Source of the DNA: Pachyseris speciosa
Lineage: Eukaryota; Cnidaria; Anthozoa; Scleractinia; Pachyseridae
Assembly: GCA_016490735.1 (NCBI GenBank)
Contig: JAEMWC010000560.1
Location: forward strand, 135,001-199,000
Direction of reading: 5' to 3'
Length of the DNA stretch: 64,000 nt
Each line of letters opens with the position of its first letter. Position 1 is the first letter of the stretch. The translations under genes were made by a program, and so were the position numbers. Positions 39,065 to 48,720 of the stretch are shown piece by piece. The notes under the pieces were generated by a model, which saw only the letters and a program-made list of their open reading frames with translations, had not been told where the DNA came from and did no database searches.

Positions 39065-39545
39065 AATTAAGCCTCGTTTTGATTTGGGTGTCCTGCACCT
39101 GGTTTGAGCCTGCGATCCAATCGAAAATCAGTACCTGGTCAGCGGTCAACTTCAAAAAGCAGCTGACCTCGATAAGGTCTTAACTTGAGCCCGCGATATG
39201 GTCACGTACTACTGGTCAGCGGATACCGTGTTTTGACAGGTGTCAATTGGCCATAACATTGACGTCCAATATCAAAAGATGTACACAAAACGCGGGTTAC
39301 AACACACAATTAATGGGACATTTCACATGGCATACATGAAAGGGCGGACGTACGGGCGTACGTACGACGTACGACGTACGACGTACGACGTACGACGTAC
39401 GCACGGTGGCCAAAACCAAATTTTCTCGAATAGATGGGTTACCATATTTTCTTAACAATGCTGCTCCGCTTGGCGGCCCATCGGGTCGCCGGAGCTCCGC
39501 TATGAAATAGTGCACTTTCACGGGGCGCTGAACAGGGCTGAGTGG
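39065..39545. repeat. Repeat element with a 7-bp ACGTACG tandem array
   Basis: 39348-39405 is a tandem array of ACGTACG units. The flanks look like one interspersed repeat: GACAGGTGTCAATTGGCCATAAC on the left, and ATGGGTTACCATATTTTC then GGCGGCCCATCGGG on the right. Every unit is a self-complementary CGTACG core, so the array can fold on itself. No coding capacity. Confidence 0.6.
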
Positions 39546-39724
39546 GAGAATGCCACGACCGCCGTTTTACTCCTTTCGTGCTTTTCTTGTTTTCTTCTTT
39601 CCGACAGTCGGTTGGTTTTCAACTGTCGTATGTGATTTTCTTTCTAATAATTTTCAACGCTTTTGTAATATCAGGAAGGTAATTTTTCGGTCACTCAGTA
39701 CGTGAATACTCTAGCTATTTGCAG

Positions 39725-40246
39725 GCCGTGATCTCTCAGTTTGAATTTATCCTAGATAGAGCCGTTCCGTTAGACGATCTCCGACGAGAAAATCCTTTCC
39801 TTGCGCCATCGTTTGCTTTGTTGTATAATATAACGGTAACTATAGTCCTTATGAATATGGTAGTGTCTGTTCTAAACAAGTCGTACACAGACGCTAGAAC
39901 TCAAACAGAAGAAAGTGCTGAGGAGATGGAGATGGCAAGGTTTATTGGTGAACAATTTACAATGTTTAAAAAACGTCAGAGAGTAAACGATTTCAAGTTG
40001 TATTGCAATGAGTCAACTTTCGCTAACATGTGCCTGTCTGACCCGGAGCCATTCTGTTTAAACTCTGAAAGTATTATGTTGTGCACCGAAGAGAGACTAG
40101 AAAATTTTGGAAAAAAAACTGCTGCTGTTCTTACCCGACGCACCGAGTACATGGAGATTGATTACCAGCGGGAAGAAGATGAGTTTCAAAGTCTCCTCAT
40201 TACACTGATGCAGTTCCAAAACACAAGTCGTAACACTTGCCTTTAA
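39725..40246 (+). pseudogene. Polycystin last channel helix and cytosolic tail exon
   Basis: Acceptor TTTGCAG|GC opens an intact frame. It reads SQFEFILDRAVPLDDLRREN (pore-proximal region), then a TM helix (FALLYNITVTIVLMNMVVSVLNKSY), the classic final helix 'l.n..v..iL.NmvisilN.sy', and a charged tail with helical segments, ending NTSRNTCL and TAA. This exon itself shows no damage. The TM helix would line the channel pore. Confidence 0.8.
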
Positions 40247-41213
40247 TTATGGAAGTATTTTCTTAAAAAATTAGGTCACCTCACCAGGTTCTTTCAGGTC
40301 TACTGCGTTGCGTTTATGAATATATTCCCAAAGACAAATATCTCAAATGACTACAATCTTGGACAAAACCGTGACCACCCGATATGTGTACTGTGTGTAC
40401 TATGCCTCGGCGATCCTACTAAAATACCCCCCGCCGTACTACATTCTATTTTATGTTATATTTGGAAAGCTGCTATGGGGCAAACATGTAGGGTGAGCGA
40501 ACAACATTGATTAGAGAAAATGAGGACCTTAAAGCTTAGTTGAAAAGTCTTTGCAATTATAAAGACTTCGAAACTCACTATTCTCAACAGTTTTGCTCAA
40601 GATTGCAGGTACAAAATATGGAACAATTAATTGTGGGTCTAAAAGCTAACCTCCCTTACGCCTGAAGCTACAAGACTGCACCAACAAACAGATAATTGTA
40701 TGATTATGTTAAGAGGATAACATTTTTCCATGACTGTGAAAAGTTGTCATCCAGATATTTTGTGCTGTGAGAGACAGGCATTCGCGAGCTTTTTTTTTGA
40801 CAGTGGGTAAGGATGAAGCATTTCCTGTGCGCACGGCTTCAAGCTGTGTGTTTATCAATAACATCACGGGCAGACATGAACAGCTAAAATCAGAATAGCT
40901 TATTGGCAAAACCCACATCTCATTTTTGCAGTAATCAATATTTTCCATGAAGCCTGAAATATTCCTTTATTTCTTTCACAACTAATTCTTGACAAACAAG
41001 ATAGTTTTACTCCTATGCGCAAATTTTAGTTTGAACAAAATGTTACCCAGAAAAACTCATGAGCTCCAAAAGGCGCTAAAAGTTCACTGTTATGAAGTTA
41101 TTTTATGAAACCATCTATATATTTTATAATAAAGTTTTGATCAGGGTAACGAGGGTTTGGTTCGTTAAAACAGCGTACTTTATCAGAGTACAGATACACG
41201 GCCAGCTACGGTC
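40247..41213. other. 3' flank of the polycystin exon
   Basis: Nearly 1 kb without supported coding sequence. AATAAAGTTTTG at 41129 could be a polyadenylation signal. A frame in 41505-41788 with SELEAAELGCPSHAATRAIS looks like a possible additional C-terminal coiled tail but has no linking splice evidence. Confidence 0.35.
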
Positions 41214-41216
41214 TTA

Positions 41217-41428
41217 GGGCCTGTTCACATGGCGGTGGGGGAGAAAACTCACCCCAGCTAAGTGGGTTACCGCCCAGGCTGACCGGGCAACCCGCCTCGG
41301 TGAGCTACCCCACTTCACATGTGAACGCGATCGAGAAATAAAGAGAGATTGTATGAAGAGATTGGTAATTCCACCGAGGCGGCGTACCTCACCTTCCTGG
41401 GGTCCCCCACCTCCATGTGAACAGGCCC
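41217..41428. mobile_element. PIF/Harbinger-like MITE with TTA target duplication
   Basis: GGGCCTGTTCACATGG at the left and CCATGTGAACAGGCCC at the right are perfect inverted repeats of 16 bp, flanked on both sides by TTA (41214-41216 and 41429-41431). 212 bp and non-coding. The 3-bp TWA duplication is the Harbinger hallmark. Confidence 0.9.
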
Positions 41429-42194
41429 TTACGCCATCGAGTCGAGCCAAATAAAAACTGGCCGGCCAATTTCCGAATTTTTTCCCTTGGTTTCTATTTT
41501 GAGTCAGACGTCTTGTACGACCTAGGAAACGAGTATGAAAACGAGCTGTCAGCCTCAATGGATTTGGAAGATGCTTCTGCGAGTATAAACACCACAAATA
41601 ACAGCATGATATTAATATCACGGGTGTTTTCAGAATTGGAAGCTGCTGAACTTGGATGTCCGAGTCACGCAGCAACAAGGGCAATTTCAGCAACTTCTGG
41701 AAACACAAGTGATATTAACCGTTCATTTTACGACGCGGACTCATTCCAATTACGTGCAGTAAAAAACATAAATGTAAAATTTTCTTAACCCTGCTGAGGC
41801 ACGTCGAAAAACAGTCAGCCAAGCGAAGTAAGCTTAAAAACACTTTCCTTCGCAAGCCAAACAAACAAACAATTCAACTACTTTTTATGAGGGACACGCG
41901 TGAGCAGTTCGTAGCGACACTTCGAACATAAATTTGAGTGAAGAAAATTAAAGTTTTGGACATACGTCCCTAAGCTTTTGACTTTTCTACTGGTTTCAAT
42001 CGGATCCTGTTCCTTGACATCGATAGTTGTTCTTTGACACAACAATTACTCAATTTCCAGCTTTATCCGCCACGGTTTTGAACTTTAAAGTTGAGATTTC
42101 TTCTTTGGTACTGACGGAAGAAACGTATGGCGGAACGCCATTTCCAGCTGAATCGCCTTCGAAGAATCTAACTTTGTATACCAATGTCAAATGT

Positions 42195-42345
42195 GTGAGA
42201 TTTTCGTCTCCTCGTGACCGGAATTTCCGAAAATGTTCCGGCGATTTCTGATGATTTCTCGAAGATTTCTCGTGAGATTTTCGTCTCCTCGTCAACGAAA
42301 TTTCCGAAAATATTCCGGCGACTCCCAACGATTTCTCGAAGACTT
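42195..42345. repeat. Two-unit tandem repeat (~75 bp)
   Basis: GAGATTTTCGTCTCCTCGT followed by AATTTCCGAAAAT and ATTTCTCGAAGA occurs twice in tandem with scattered differences. It is part of an interspersed repeat region 41990-42700 without coding evidence; 42580-42670 adds several GCGTGAGA motifs. Confidence 0.65.
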
Positions 42346-42779
42346 CCGAACGCTATCGAACATGCCCGAAGATGTTCCGATGACTTCCAAACACTACACA
42401 AGCTATTGAGTTCGTTTCCAGTCCCTCAAATGCAAACTGAAACGCCACATTTTAGCTCGTTCTGATGCAGTTAGGACTCAAACTCGGCATTAAGCGCCGT
42501 TTGTTGGAACATTTACAGGGAATATTGAATTGAATTTTTGTTTAAAATGTGTTTAAGAACTAGTCATCCGATTTCTAAGTCAGGCGTGAGAAATTGTCCT
42601 CAATGCGTGAGATCGACAACTTCGGTCTGCAGGCGTGAGACTCACGCATAATGCGTGAGAGTTGGCAGGTATAACTTTACAAGCCCGTGTTGGTATCAAT
42701 CAGAATTGTTGTTCCGAAACATTGTCGTTCACGTCCATGGAACTGTTTTTCTACCACAGTTTCGGTCCACCACGGTAAT

Positions 42780-43835
42780 CAGCACGGAAGATGGACGTTT
42801 TTCAAGTCTACTTAGATGAAGATATGTCTTCATAGAAGGGTCATGAGTGCTGTGGATGTTTCCCAAGTTCCAAGTTTTCGCAAGTTCCAAGTAACGCCGG
42901 CCATTTTTTTATCATCCTTCCCTTTCCCAGACTTTTTACGGATAGAAATCCTTGGTAAAAGACTGAGAATGGCAACAAATCCTTGCGGCGAGATCGCAGG
43001 AAAATTAAACAGGAGGTAATTAAATTTTCATACGCCTTGATCGTTTGAAAAACAGTACAATACAATAAATACAATACTTTATTGACAACTCCCCATGGGA
43101 GCTTTTCAGTGACAATAGCAACAACGAGATAAAGGATAAATAATAAAAAGATAATTAAATAAGTAATTGAAAACCAAGTAGAAAGATGAGATGACGGTAT
43201 ATAGCTCATCGTAACAAGTCTTTTAAAAGATACTTTCTTAAATTGCGCTTAAAATTGTTTAGACATTGGCTGAGCTTTATTTCGGCTGGTAAATTGTTCC
43301 ATATATTAACAATTTTATAAGAAAAGGATCGCTGCCCTGTTTTAGTTTTAAATAACGGTATATTCAATTGATGCAAGCTTCTAGTCACCCGCCCACTTAT
43401 GTTACCTCTAAAAATAAATTTGTTACCCAAATATTCTGGGGCCATGCCCGTCATACATTTAAATGCCATAACTGCATCTCTAAAATATAAATTGGTTTTT
43501 ACTGGGAGCCATCTTAGACTCTTTAACACTGGAAATACATATCCTATTTCTTAGTATTGCTAAATATGCGGGCAGCAAAATTTTGAACGCTTTGTAACTT
43601 CCTAATATTTGTATCAGTAGTATTAGACCAAACCGAGGAACAATTTCAAACGCCAAGAATGTCCGATATTTCGCCTAAACAGACAAACATCGATTTATTT
43701 ATCAGTGGAAATTTTCCAGATAACAAACTTCCTTTATAAACTTATTTCTTCACTGTTGTAGACAACCGCAGATTACTCGACAGACTGCTTTGAAGTGACT
43801 CCGTCCCTTCATGTCCCTCATTTCTTGCCATGCAA
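42780..43835. repeat. Dispersed repeat, copy 1, split by a LINE fragment
   Basis: 42780-43035 and 43640-43835 match 46530-46800 and 46810-47105 in order (shared strings: TTTACGGATAGAAATCC, CAAATCCTTGCGGCGAGAT, CGCCAAGAATGTCCGATATTTC, CGATTTATTTAT). In copy 1 about 600 bp of LINE lie in the middle. Copy 2 instead carries an 85-bp extra segment near 46950-47035. Unknown type, non-coding. Confidence 0.75.
43045..43640 (-). mobile_element. 5'-truncated LINE fragment (RT C-terminus)
   Basis: Minus-strand ORF 43529-43206 reads LKSLRWLPVKTNLYFRDAVM and FSYKIVNIWNNLPAEIKL, the conserved C-terminal end of CR1/jockey/L2-type reverse transcriptases. AATAAAG followed by a repeated ATTGT tail marks the 3' end near 43050. 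It sits inside the dispersed repeat at 42780-43835. Confidence 0.75.
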
Positions 43836-44860
43836 GAGATGACTTCAAACGAACGTTTTTGGTACTAGAATGTTTCACACCTTCATTACAATCCATTACA
43901 ATCCATTGAATGTGCATTGTACAAAAAGAGTAATTAAACTGATTATTATTATTATTCAAACTGTTGAAGCAAATCTTTTTAGAAGCAACATCTATTATAG
44001 ATTTTTTTCAAAGCCCATTAAAGAGGAAAAGGATTCAGGGATTATGAAATTCTCCACTTGCATTGCCATGTTCTTCCAGCTGCATGAAACTTTTACTATT
44101 AATTTTTACTGCTCAACAAATGCGATAATGCAAATGCGAAATTATACTGTCTAGAGCAAAAATTTCCCGATCTATGTCATTCTATGCTGTGAGCCACAGG
44201 CATTCTTCGTAAGAGATTCGTCATCAAATCTTGGTAATGTTAGAGTATGGCTAAGTCCCTAAAGAATACTTTTCTTTAAATCACTGTTCCGTTGCTATGG
44301 TCCCCAACTAATGAGTCCCTATCGGGGCAAATAGAGAAAAAATGGTCTCTTCCAACGAGCTGTGACCCACAAAGGCAATTAACGGACTTCGTGTCAAATT
44401 TCAGTTATCGAACTTCGCGAACATTCAGTTTAGAAAAGTCAAGAAGCAATTTCCTCTGTTACGTTTACTATTTTGTAGAAGATGAGTGGAAACTTTCACT
44501 CTGTAGGTTAAATCGTTAAGTGTTGAGATTAAATGCTCGACAAACGTTGCGTTGTGCATTTCAGGACGAGGTTGTTCTAACTTTGTTCCCGTAAAAAACA
44601 TGTGGCTTTGTAACCCTGGAAAAACTAAAGTTATCCAATTCACTTCTCGCTTTGTTCGAAACCCTGTCCTTTCTCAATTTTCGTTTGGTAACACGACAAT
44701 TGAACTGTCTGATAAAGTAAGGGACTTAGGTGTTATACTGGACAAGGAACTTAACTTAAGACAGCATGTTTATGATACTTGCAAAAAAACTATTTCTGCA
44801 ATAAGATCAATTAGTCCAATCAGAAACTACATGTCCTAAAGCAATCTTAAACGTATTGTA

Positions 44861-44906
<46 letters not shown>

Positions 44907-45300
44907 GGAGTGAAACACGAAAATTTGGTTTATCAACGGAGTTGATAATGTAAATTGACTACCGTACAGAGATTCGATTAGCTGACGTTTCGAGCGTTAG
45001 CCCTTCGTCGGAGCGAATCGAGGAATTGTGGTTTGTGTATTGTTTATATACAGAAAATGGAGCTACGCTATTGGTGGTAACATGGTAACGACATGAGATG
45101 GATGTCAAGATGAATACGACAAATAACGGTGAGAATCGGTGGGTTTGTAGTGCACACTGGTACATAAACCGTTGCCGCTGATAAAAACCTTTCTTGAAAT
45201 CAAAGTTTTTTTTGTTGTATTTTGTGTTTGTTATTTGTTGTATTCATCTTCACATCCATCTCATGTCAAAAACGCCATTCCCTATTCTCAAATTTTCATG
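44861..45300 (-). mobile_element. Penelope-like element fragment with 14-bp target duplication
   Basis: TTAAACGTATTGTA stands on both sides (44847-44860 and 45301-45314), inside the LINE. The insert holds a hammerhead-like motif on the minus strand (44985-45012) and sequence typical of Penelope pLTRs (TAGCTGACGTTTCGAGCG). No coding sequence remains. Confidence 0.7.
44985..45012 (-). ncRNA. Hammerhead-ribozyme-like motif, degenerate
   Basis: The minus strand reads CCGACGAAGGGCTAACGCTC followed by GAAACGTC. This has the hammerhead core layout: a CUGANGA-like box (here CCGACGA, one change), a short stem II (GGGC/GCUC) and GAAAC. Such motifs are known in Penelope pLTRs. One core base deviates, so activity is doubtful. 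Confidence 0.5.
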
Positions 45301-45373
45301 TTAAACGTATTGTAAATGCTTTTGTGATAGCTGAGTTAATCTTTTGTCTCACGATTGAGTCACAAAGATGTGG

Positions 45374-45420
45374 ATCGAGACGTTTCGACCGCTATACTGC
45401 TGGTCTTCATCAGGCGATAG
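45374..45420 (-). ncRNA. Hammerhead ribozyme motif in the downstream pLTR
   Basis: The minus strand reads CTGATGAAGACC, an 11-base loop, GGTC, then GAAACGTC. CUGAUGA and GAAAC are the invariant hammerhead core boxes, and GACC/GGUC forms stem II. The same motif is present in the other pLTR (about 46346-46388). It would self-cleave the element's RNA at the pLTR. Confidence 0.75.
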
Positions 45421-46342
45421 TGTCGACTGGCTGCGTGTGAGTATAAGAAGCATCGTGGCTGGTGGTGATTGGTGCGTTTCGATCCTCGCTTAGGCTGTTG
45501 TTGATTGAAGGATTTCGATCCTTGTCGTTCAGACTAGAAATTGTTCCCTCAGCGGTCCGCTTTGGTACTGATCGGCTGTTGTTGTGTTTGATCGTGGGCA
45601 TCCACGCTTCAGGAATTTCAATCCCACCGTCCCTGTTGATGTTGTTAGGGTGAAATCTTATGTGAATAGCCTCTTTAACCCTACGGGTGTACCAATGTGG
45701 GTCTCGGTCAATAAAGTTAACTTCGTCCCAGAGCGGATAATGTCCGGTCGCGTTGCTATGTTCTGAAACGGCGGAGGATTGGGTTCGAGCAAGCCGTATG
45801 TCTCTATCGTGTTCCTTAATCCGTTCATGCATAGATCTTCCCGTCTCTCCAATATAAACCTTACCACATTCGCAGGGAATCTTGTAGACTACTCCGTCTT
45901 GTTTTACTGGATCGACAATGTCCTTAGGTCGCACTAGGTGTGATCTAAGAGTTGTGTCAGATCTGAAAACAGTCCGTATGCCATGTTGTTGTAGGCAACG
46001 GCGAAGAGCCTCCGATGTGCCATTGACGTATGGCAGAATTACAGTATATTTAATTTCGGGTTCAGGTTCTTTAGTGGTTGTTCGTCCCTTGGTTTTCGTA
46101 AGATTTTTTACAAACGAAAACGGATAACCGTTGGAAACAAGGACCGATGAGAGGTGTTTCTTTTCATGAGAGATAACTGATGGTTTTGTTATGAGGTGTC
46201 TAGATCGATCGTACAGGCACTTGACAATACCGCGTTTTACATATTGTGGGTGGTGTGAAGCATACGCTAGGTACTGCTCAGTGTGTGTAGGCTTTCTGTA
46301 AACACTGGTAGAGAGGTATCCGTTCGAATCCTCGATGATCAA
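45410..46342 (-). pseudogene. Penelope ORF: RT end plus GIY-YIG endonuclease
   Basis: 310 residues. The start (STSVYRKPTHTEQYLAYASH HPQY region) is the end of a Penelope RT. Residues ~150-235 hold the endonuclease: VVYKIPCECGKVYIGETGRS, R and H in MHERIKEHDRDI, and the E-containing helix further on (WYTRRVKEAIHIRF). The C-terminus is Asn/Ser-rich and runs into the pLTR. The endonuclease cuts target DNA for reverse transcription. The open frame starts without the catalytic RT core, so the copy is truncated and non-autonomous. Confidence 0.88.
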
Positions 46343-46345
46343 CGT

Positions 46346-46468
46346 ATCGAGACGTTTCGACCGCTATACTGCTGGTCTTCATCAGGCGATGGTGTCGACT
46401 GGCTGCGTGTGAGTATAAGAAGCACCGTGGCTGGTGGTGATTGGTGCGTTTCGATCCTCGCTTAGGCT
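46346..46468 (-). repeat. Upstream pLTR of the Penelope element
   Basis: Direct repeat of 45374-45496 at a spacing of 972 bp, with about two differences. Contains the second copy of the hammerhead core (CTGATGAAGACC … GAAACG on the minus strand). Confidence 0.88.
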
Positions 46469-46529
46469 TACGAACTGCGCACGCGTGTCCCTCATTTCTT
46501 GCCATGTGGTCCACCACTGTCATCAGCAT

Positions 46530-47105
46530 TGAAGAGTGACTTTTTTCAAGTCTACTCGGAGGAAGGTAAGTCTTGATAGAAGCGCCATGAGTGCCGTGAA
46601 CGTTTCGAAAGTTCCAAGTTTTCGCTAGTTCGAAGTACTGCCGGCCATTTTGTTATATCATTCTTCTCTTTCCCAGGCTCTTTACGGATAGAAATCCTCG
46701 GTAAAAGACTGAGAATGACAACAAATCCTTGCGGCGAGATAGCGGGAAAATTAACAGGAGGAAATCAAATTATAAATTCGCCTTGATTGTTCGAAGTACA
46801 GTACGCTTTCATACGCCAAGAATGTCCGATATTTCACCGGCCTAAACAGCCAAAAATCGATTTATTTATAAGTGGAAATTTTCCAGACAACAGACTTTCT
46901 TCATTATCTTTATTTCTTCGCTGTTGCAGACAACCGTAGATTACTCGATAGGGCTGCCATCTTTTTTTTTTAATTTTGAACCGCCTGCGAATTTCTATAG
47001 CAACGATCATCCAATAGCATCTCGCCAAAGAAAGAAAGTAATTGACAGCTCTCTAGACTGCTCTGAAGTGACTCCGCCCCATCATGTCCCTCATTTCTTG
47101 CCATG
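46530..47105. repeat. Dispersed repeat, copy 2
   Basis: Uninterrupted counterpart of 42780-43835, with the same order of shared strings. Ends in CATGTCCCTCATTTCTTGCC, which also occurs at 43808 and 46489. Non-coding. Confidence 0.7.
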
Positions 47106-47388
47106 ATCCTTGTGACCCAATCGTGCAGTAGATAAACTCAGCTATCATTTGAAACCACGATGACGAACACCTTTCATAATAAGGTTTTTGTGATTTCCAG
47201 GATCGATTATTGTAATAGTATTCTCTGTGGACTTCCTACCGTTAAGCACGAAAAGCTACAACGGGCTCAAAACATCGCAGCTCGTTTAATCACAGAAAGC
47301 AGTCGGAGAGACCATATTACCCCAGTGCTTAAAAACCTGCACTGGCTTCCTGTTAAGTCAAGTACTACTTTTAAGATTTTACTCTTAA

Positions 47389-47681
47389 AGGTGATTTTCA
47401 GTCCGTACTGGGCAGTCTTAAGAGTTTGTTTACGTTTTTTGTTTTGATTCATGTCAACCGCCATTGTTGATGCAAAGCTTTTATGCTTCGTTCTTTCCGA
47501 TAACACCAGAGAAACAACTTCGTAGCTGTAAAAATCAAAGAAACAGTTGGGAAAAGAATTTAAAATGCCTCAACTATAAGGTAAGTGGTTCGTAACGAAA
47601 AAACATCGATTCGAATTCCAACGAGTGAGACTCACAAACATTGGGATGCTGAGACTGCGCAGTACGGACTGGAAATCACCT
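47389..47681. mobile_element. MITE with TTAA target duplication
   Basis: AGGTGATTTTCAGTCCGTAC at the left and GTACGGACTGGAAATCACCT at the right are inverted repeats over ~28 bp. TTAA flanks both ends (47385-47388 and 47682-47685). TTAA duplication points to piggyBac- or Kolobok-type mobilisation. It lies inside LINE coding sequence. Confidence 0.85.
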
Positions 47682-47698
47682 TTAACCAACAAAATTCT

Positions 47699-48449
47699 AT
47701 TCTCGTCCCCAGAGCTTCCGTTTCTTTTGGTCACGTGGTCTGAGAAACGAAGGGCTCTGGTAGCAGCAATTACCGGATGTCCGTAAATCACGGACATCCA
47801 GTAGCGCATGTCATATAGCCAAGAATGTATTTGCTCAAGCTCAGATATGTATCCTCAGGGAGGGAGTGACAGTCCAGCTTTGGCTTTTATGATGGCTGGC
47901 TTGAAAGCTAGTTCGGCGCAGCTTTGAACGAGACTAATTTCATTGAAATTAGAAAATTTACTATAGGAAAAGGGAACAACAGCCTGCCTTGCATGCAGTA
48001 GCTGTACAGAAACGAGATTGGTTGTGTATTATGCCCACGGGGTTTCGAAAATCGCTGATATTGCAGCTTCTCTCGTTCGTGGTGGACCATAGATCTTTAT
48101 ACGGTTGTAAGCAGTTGTGTTCTTGTAGTTTCGCCACTGAATGTGCTTATTCCCGACCAAATTGAAAAGTTGAAGGCACTACGTGTTGGCTTGAAGGTTT
48201 ATAAGCAAGGTAACAGAGAGAATGTCAAATTCCCTTGTTGAATTGCGCAAAATATATCTCACCCGTAACGGTAACTGCAAACGAGTGGCTCTGGGGACGA
48301 GAATGACAGGAAGTGCGCAGGACTTCATCACTTAATTCTTGTTGCGCATTCATTTTCTGTCAGCCAATGAAAAAAATTCGAATTTTTTGGCGCGTCCACA
48401 GCCACTCGTCAACGACATTTTCAGACGAGTGGCTCTGGGGACGAGAATG
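47699..48449. mobile_element. Non-autonomous element with 10-bp target duplication
   Basis: ATTCTCGTCCCCAGAGC opens the element and GCTCTGGGGACGAGAAT closes it. ACAAAATTCT flanks both sides (47689-47698 and 48450-48459). Another copy of the GAGTGGCTCTGGGGACGAG end lies inside at 48282, so a second insertion or internal duplication is likely. Removing this and the neighbouring MITE restores LINE-like order. Mutator-type by duplication length (inference). Confidence 0.65.
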
Positions 48450-48720
48450 ACAAAATTCTGAATGGACATTCGCCTAGTTACCTTACTTCGCTTATCAGTT
48501 CCTATAAACCAGTTCGTTCTTTACGTTCATCCGATCATTTACTTTTACAAGTTCCGAACGTCAAGACAGCCACCTATAGTCAAAGAACTTTCTCTTATTG
48601 TGCCCCGTAACTATGGAACAGTCTGCCTAAATCTTTAAAACAGTCCGAGACTGTAACTATTTTTAAGAAGAAACTTAAAGCATTTCTTTTTTGTGATTAT
48701 TTTAACCCTTAGATAGTTAT

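Larger units (their letters stand above)
310..40246 (+). pseudogene. Polycystin-1-like receptor/channel gene, decaying, interrupted by a 29-kb intron full of transposons
   Basis: Exons along the + strand spell the polycystin-1/PKD1L order: GAIN region, GPS motif, first TM, PLAT domain, polycystin TM segments, extracellular TOP-like domain, last TM and cytosolic tail. Members of this family are large membrane proteins of cilia and sperm/egg or sensory surfaces that pair with TRPP channels. Exon phases agree across the large intron: the exon ending at 7765 leaves one base and the exon starting at 36912 supplies two. Seen defects: frame change near 1745-1765, in-frame TAA at 3228-3230, frame changes near 5370 and 5940, two more near 37130-37155, and no recognisable exon for the middle TM helices and pore between 37550 and 39724. 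Upstream exons lie outside the window. Either a pseudogene or a poor assembly of a real gene; the number of independent lesions favours decay. Confidence 0.8.
45374..46468 (-). mobile_element. Penelope-like retroelement with direct pLTRs
   Basis: Two ~123-bp direct repeats, 45374-45496 and 46346-46468, nearly identical (ATCGAGACGTTTCGACCGCT … ATCCTCGCTTAGGCT), flank and overlap an RT/GIY-YIG ORF. Direct pLTRs with hammerhead motifs and a GIY-YIG endonuclease are diagnostic of Penelope-like elements. The copy is 5'-truncated: most of the RT is absent. It sits inside the LINE at 44590-48720. Confidence 0.88.
44590..48720 (+). mobile_element. CR1/L2-like LINE 3' half, exploded by nested insertions
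   Basis: Three plus-strand pieces form one RT C-terminal region. 44590-44839: NPGKTKVIQFTSR, KVRDLGVILDKELNL, ISPIRNYMS. 47190-47388: ISRIDYCNSILCGLPTVKHE, KLQRAQNIAARLI, LHWLPVKSSTTFK. 48460-48720: SDHLLLQVPNVKTATYSQRT, then LWNSLPKSL and FKKKLKAFLF. Between them lie two Penelope-like insertions, the dispersed repeat copy 2, and two MITEs. The element is long dead. Confidence 0.75.

Noticed and set aside
42030..42480. Possible serine/arginine-rich gene on either strand
   Set aside because: Open frames come from a tandem repeat; no start context, splice sites or motif.
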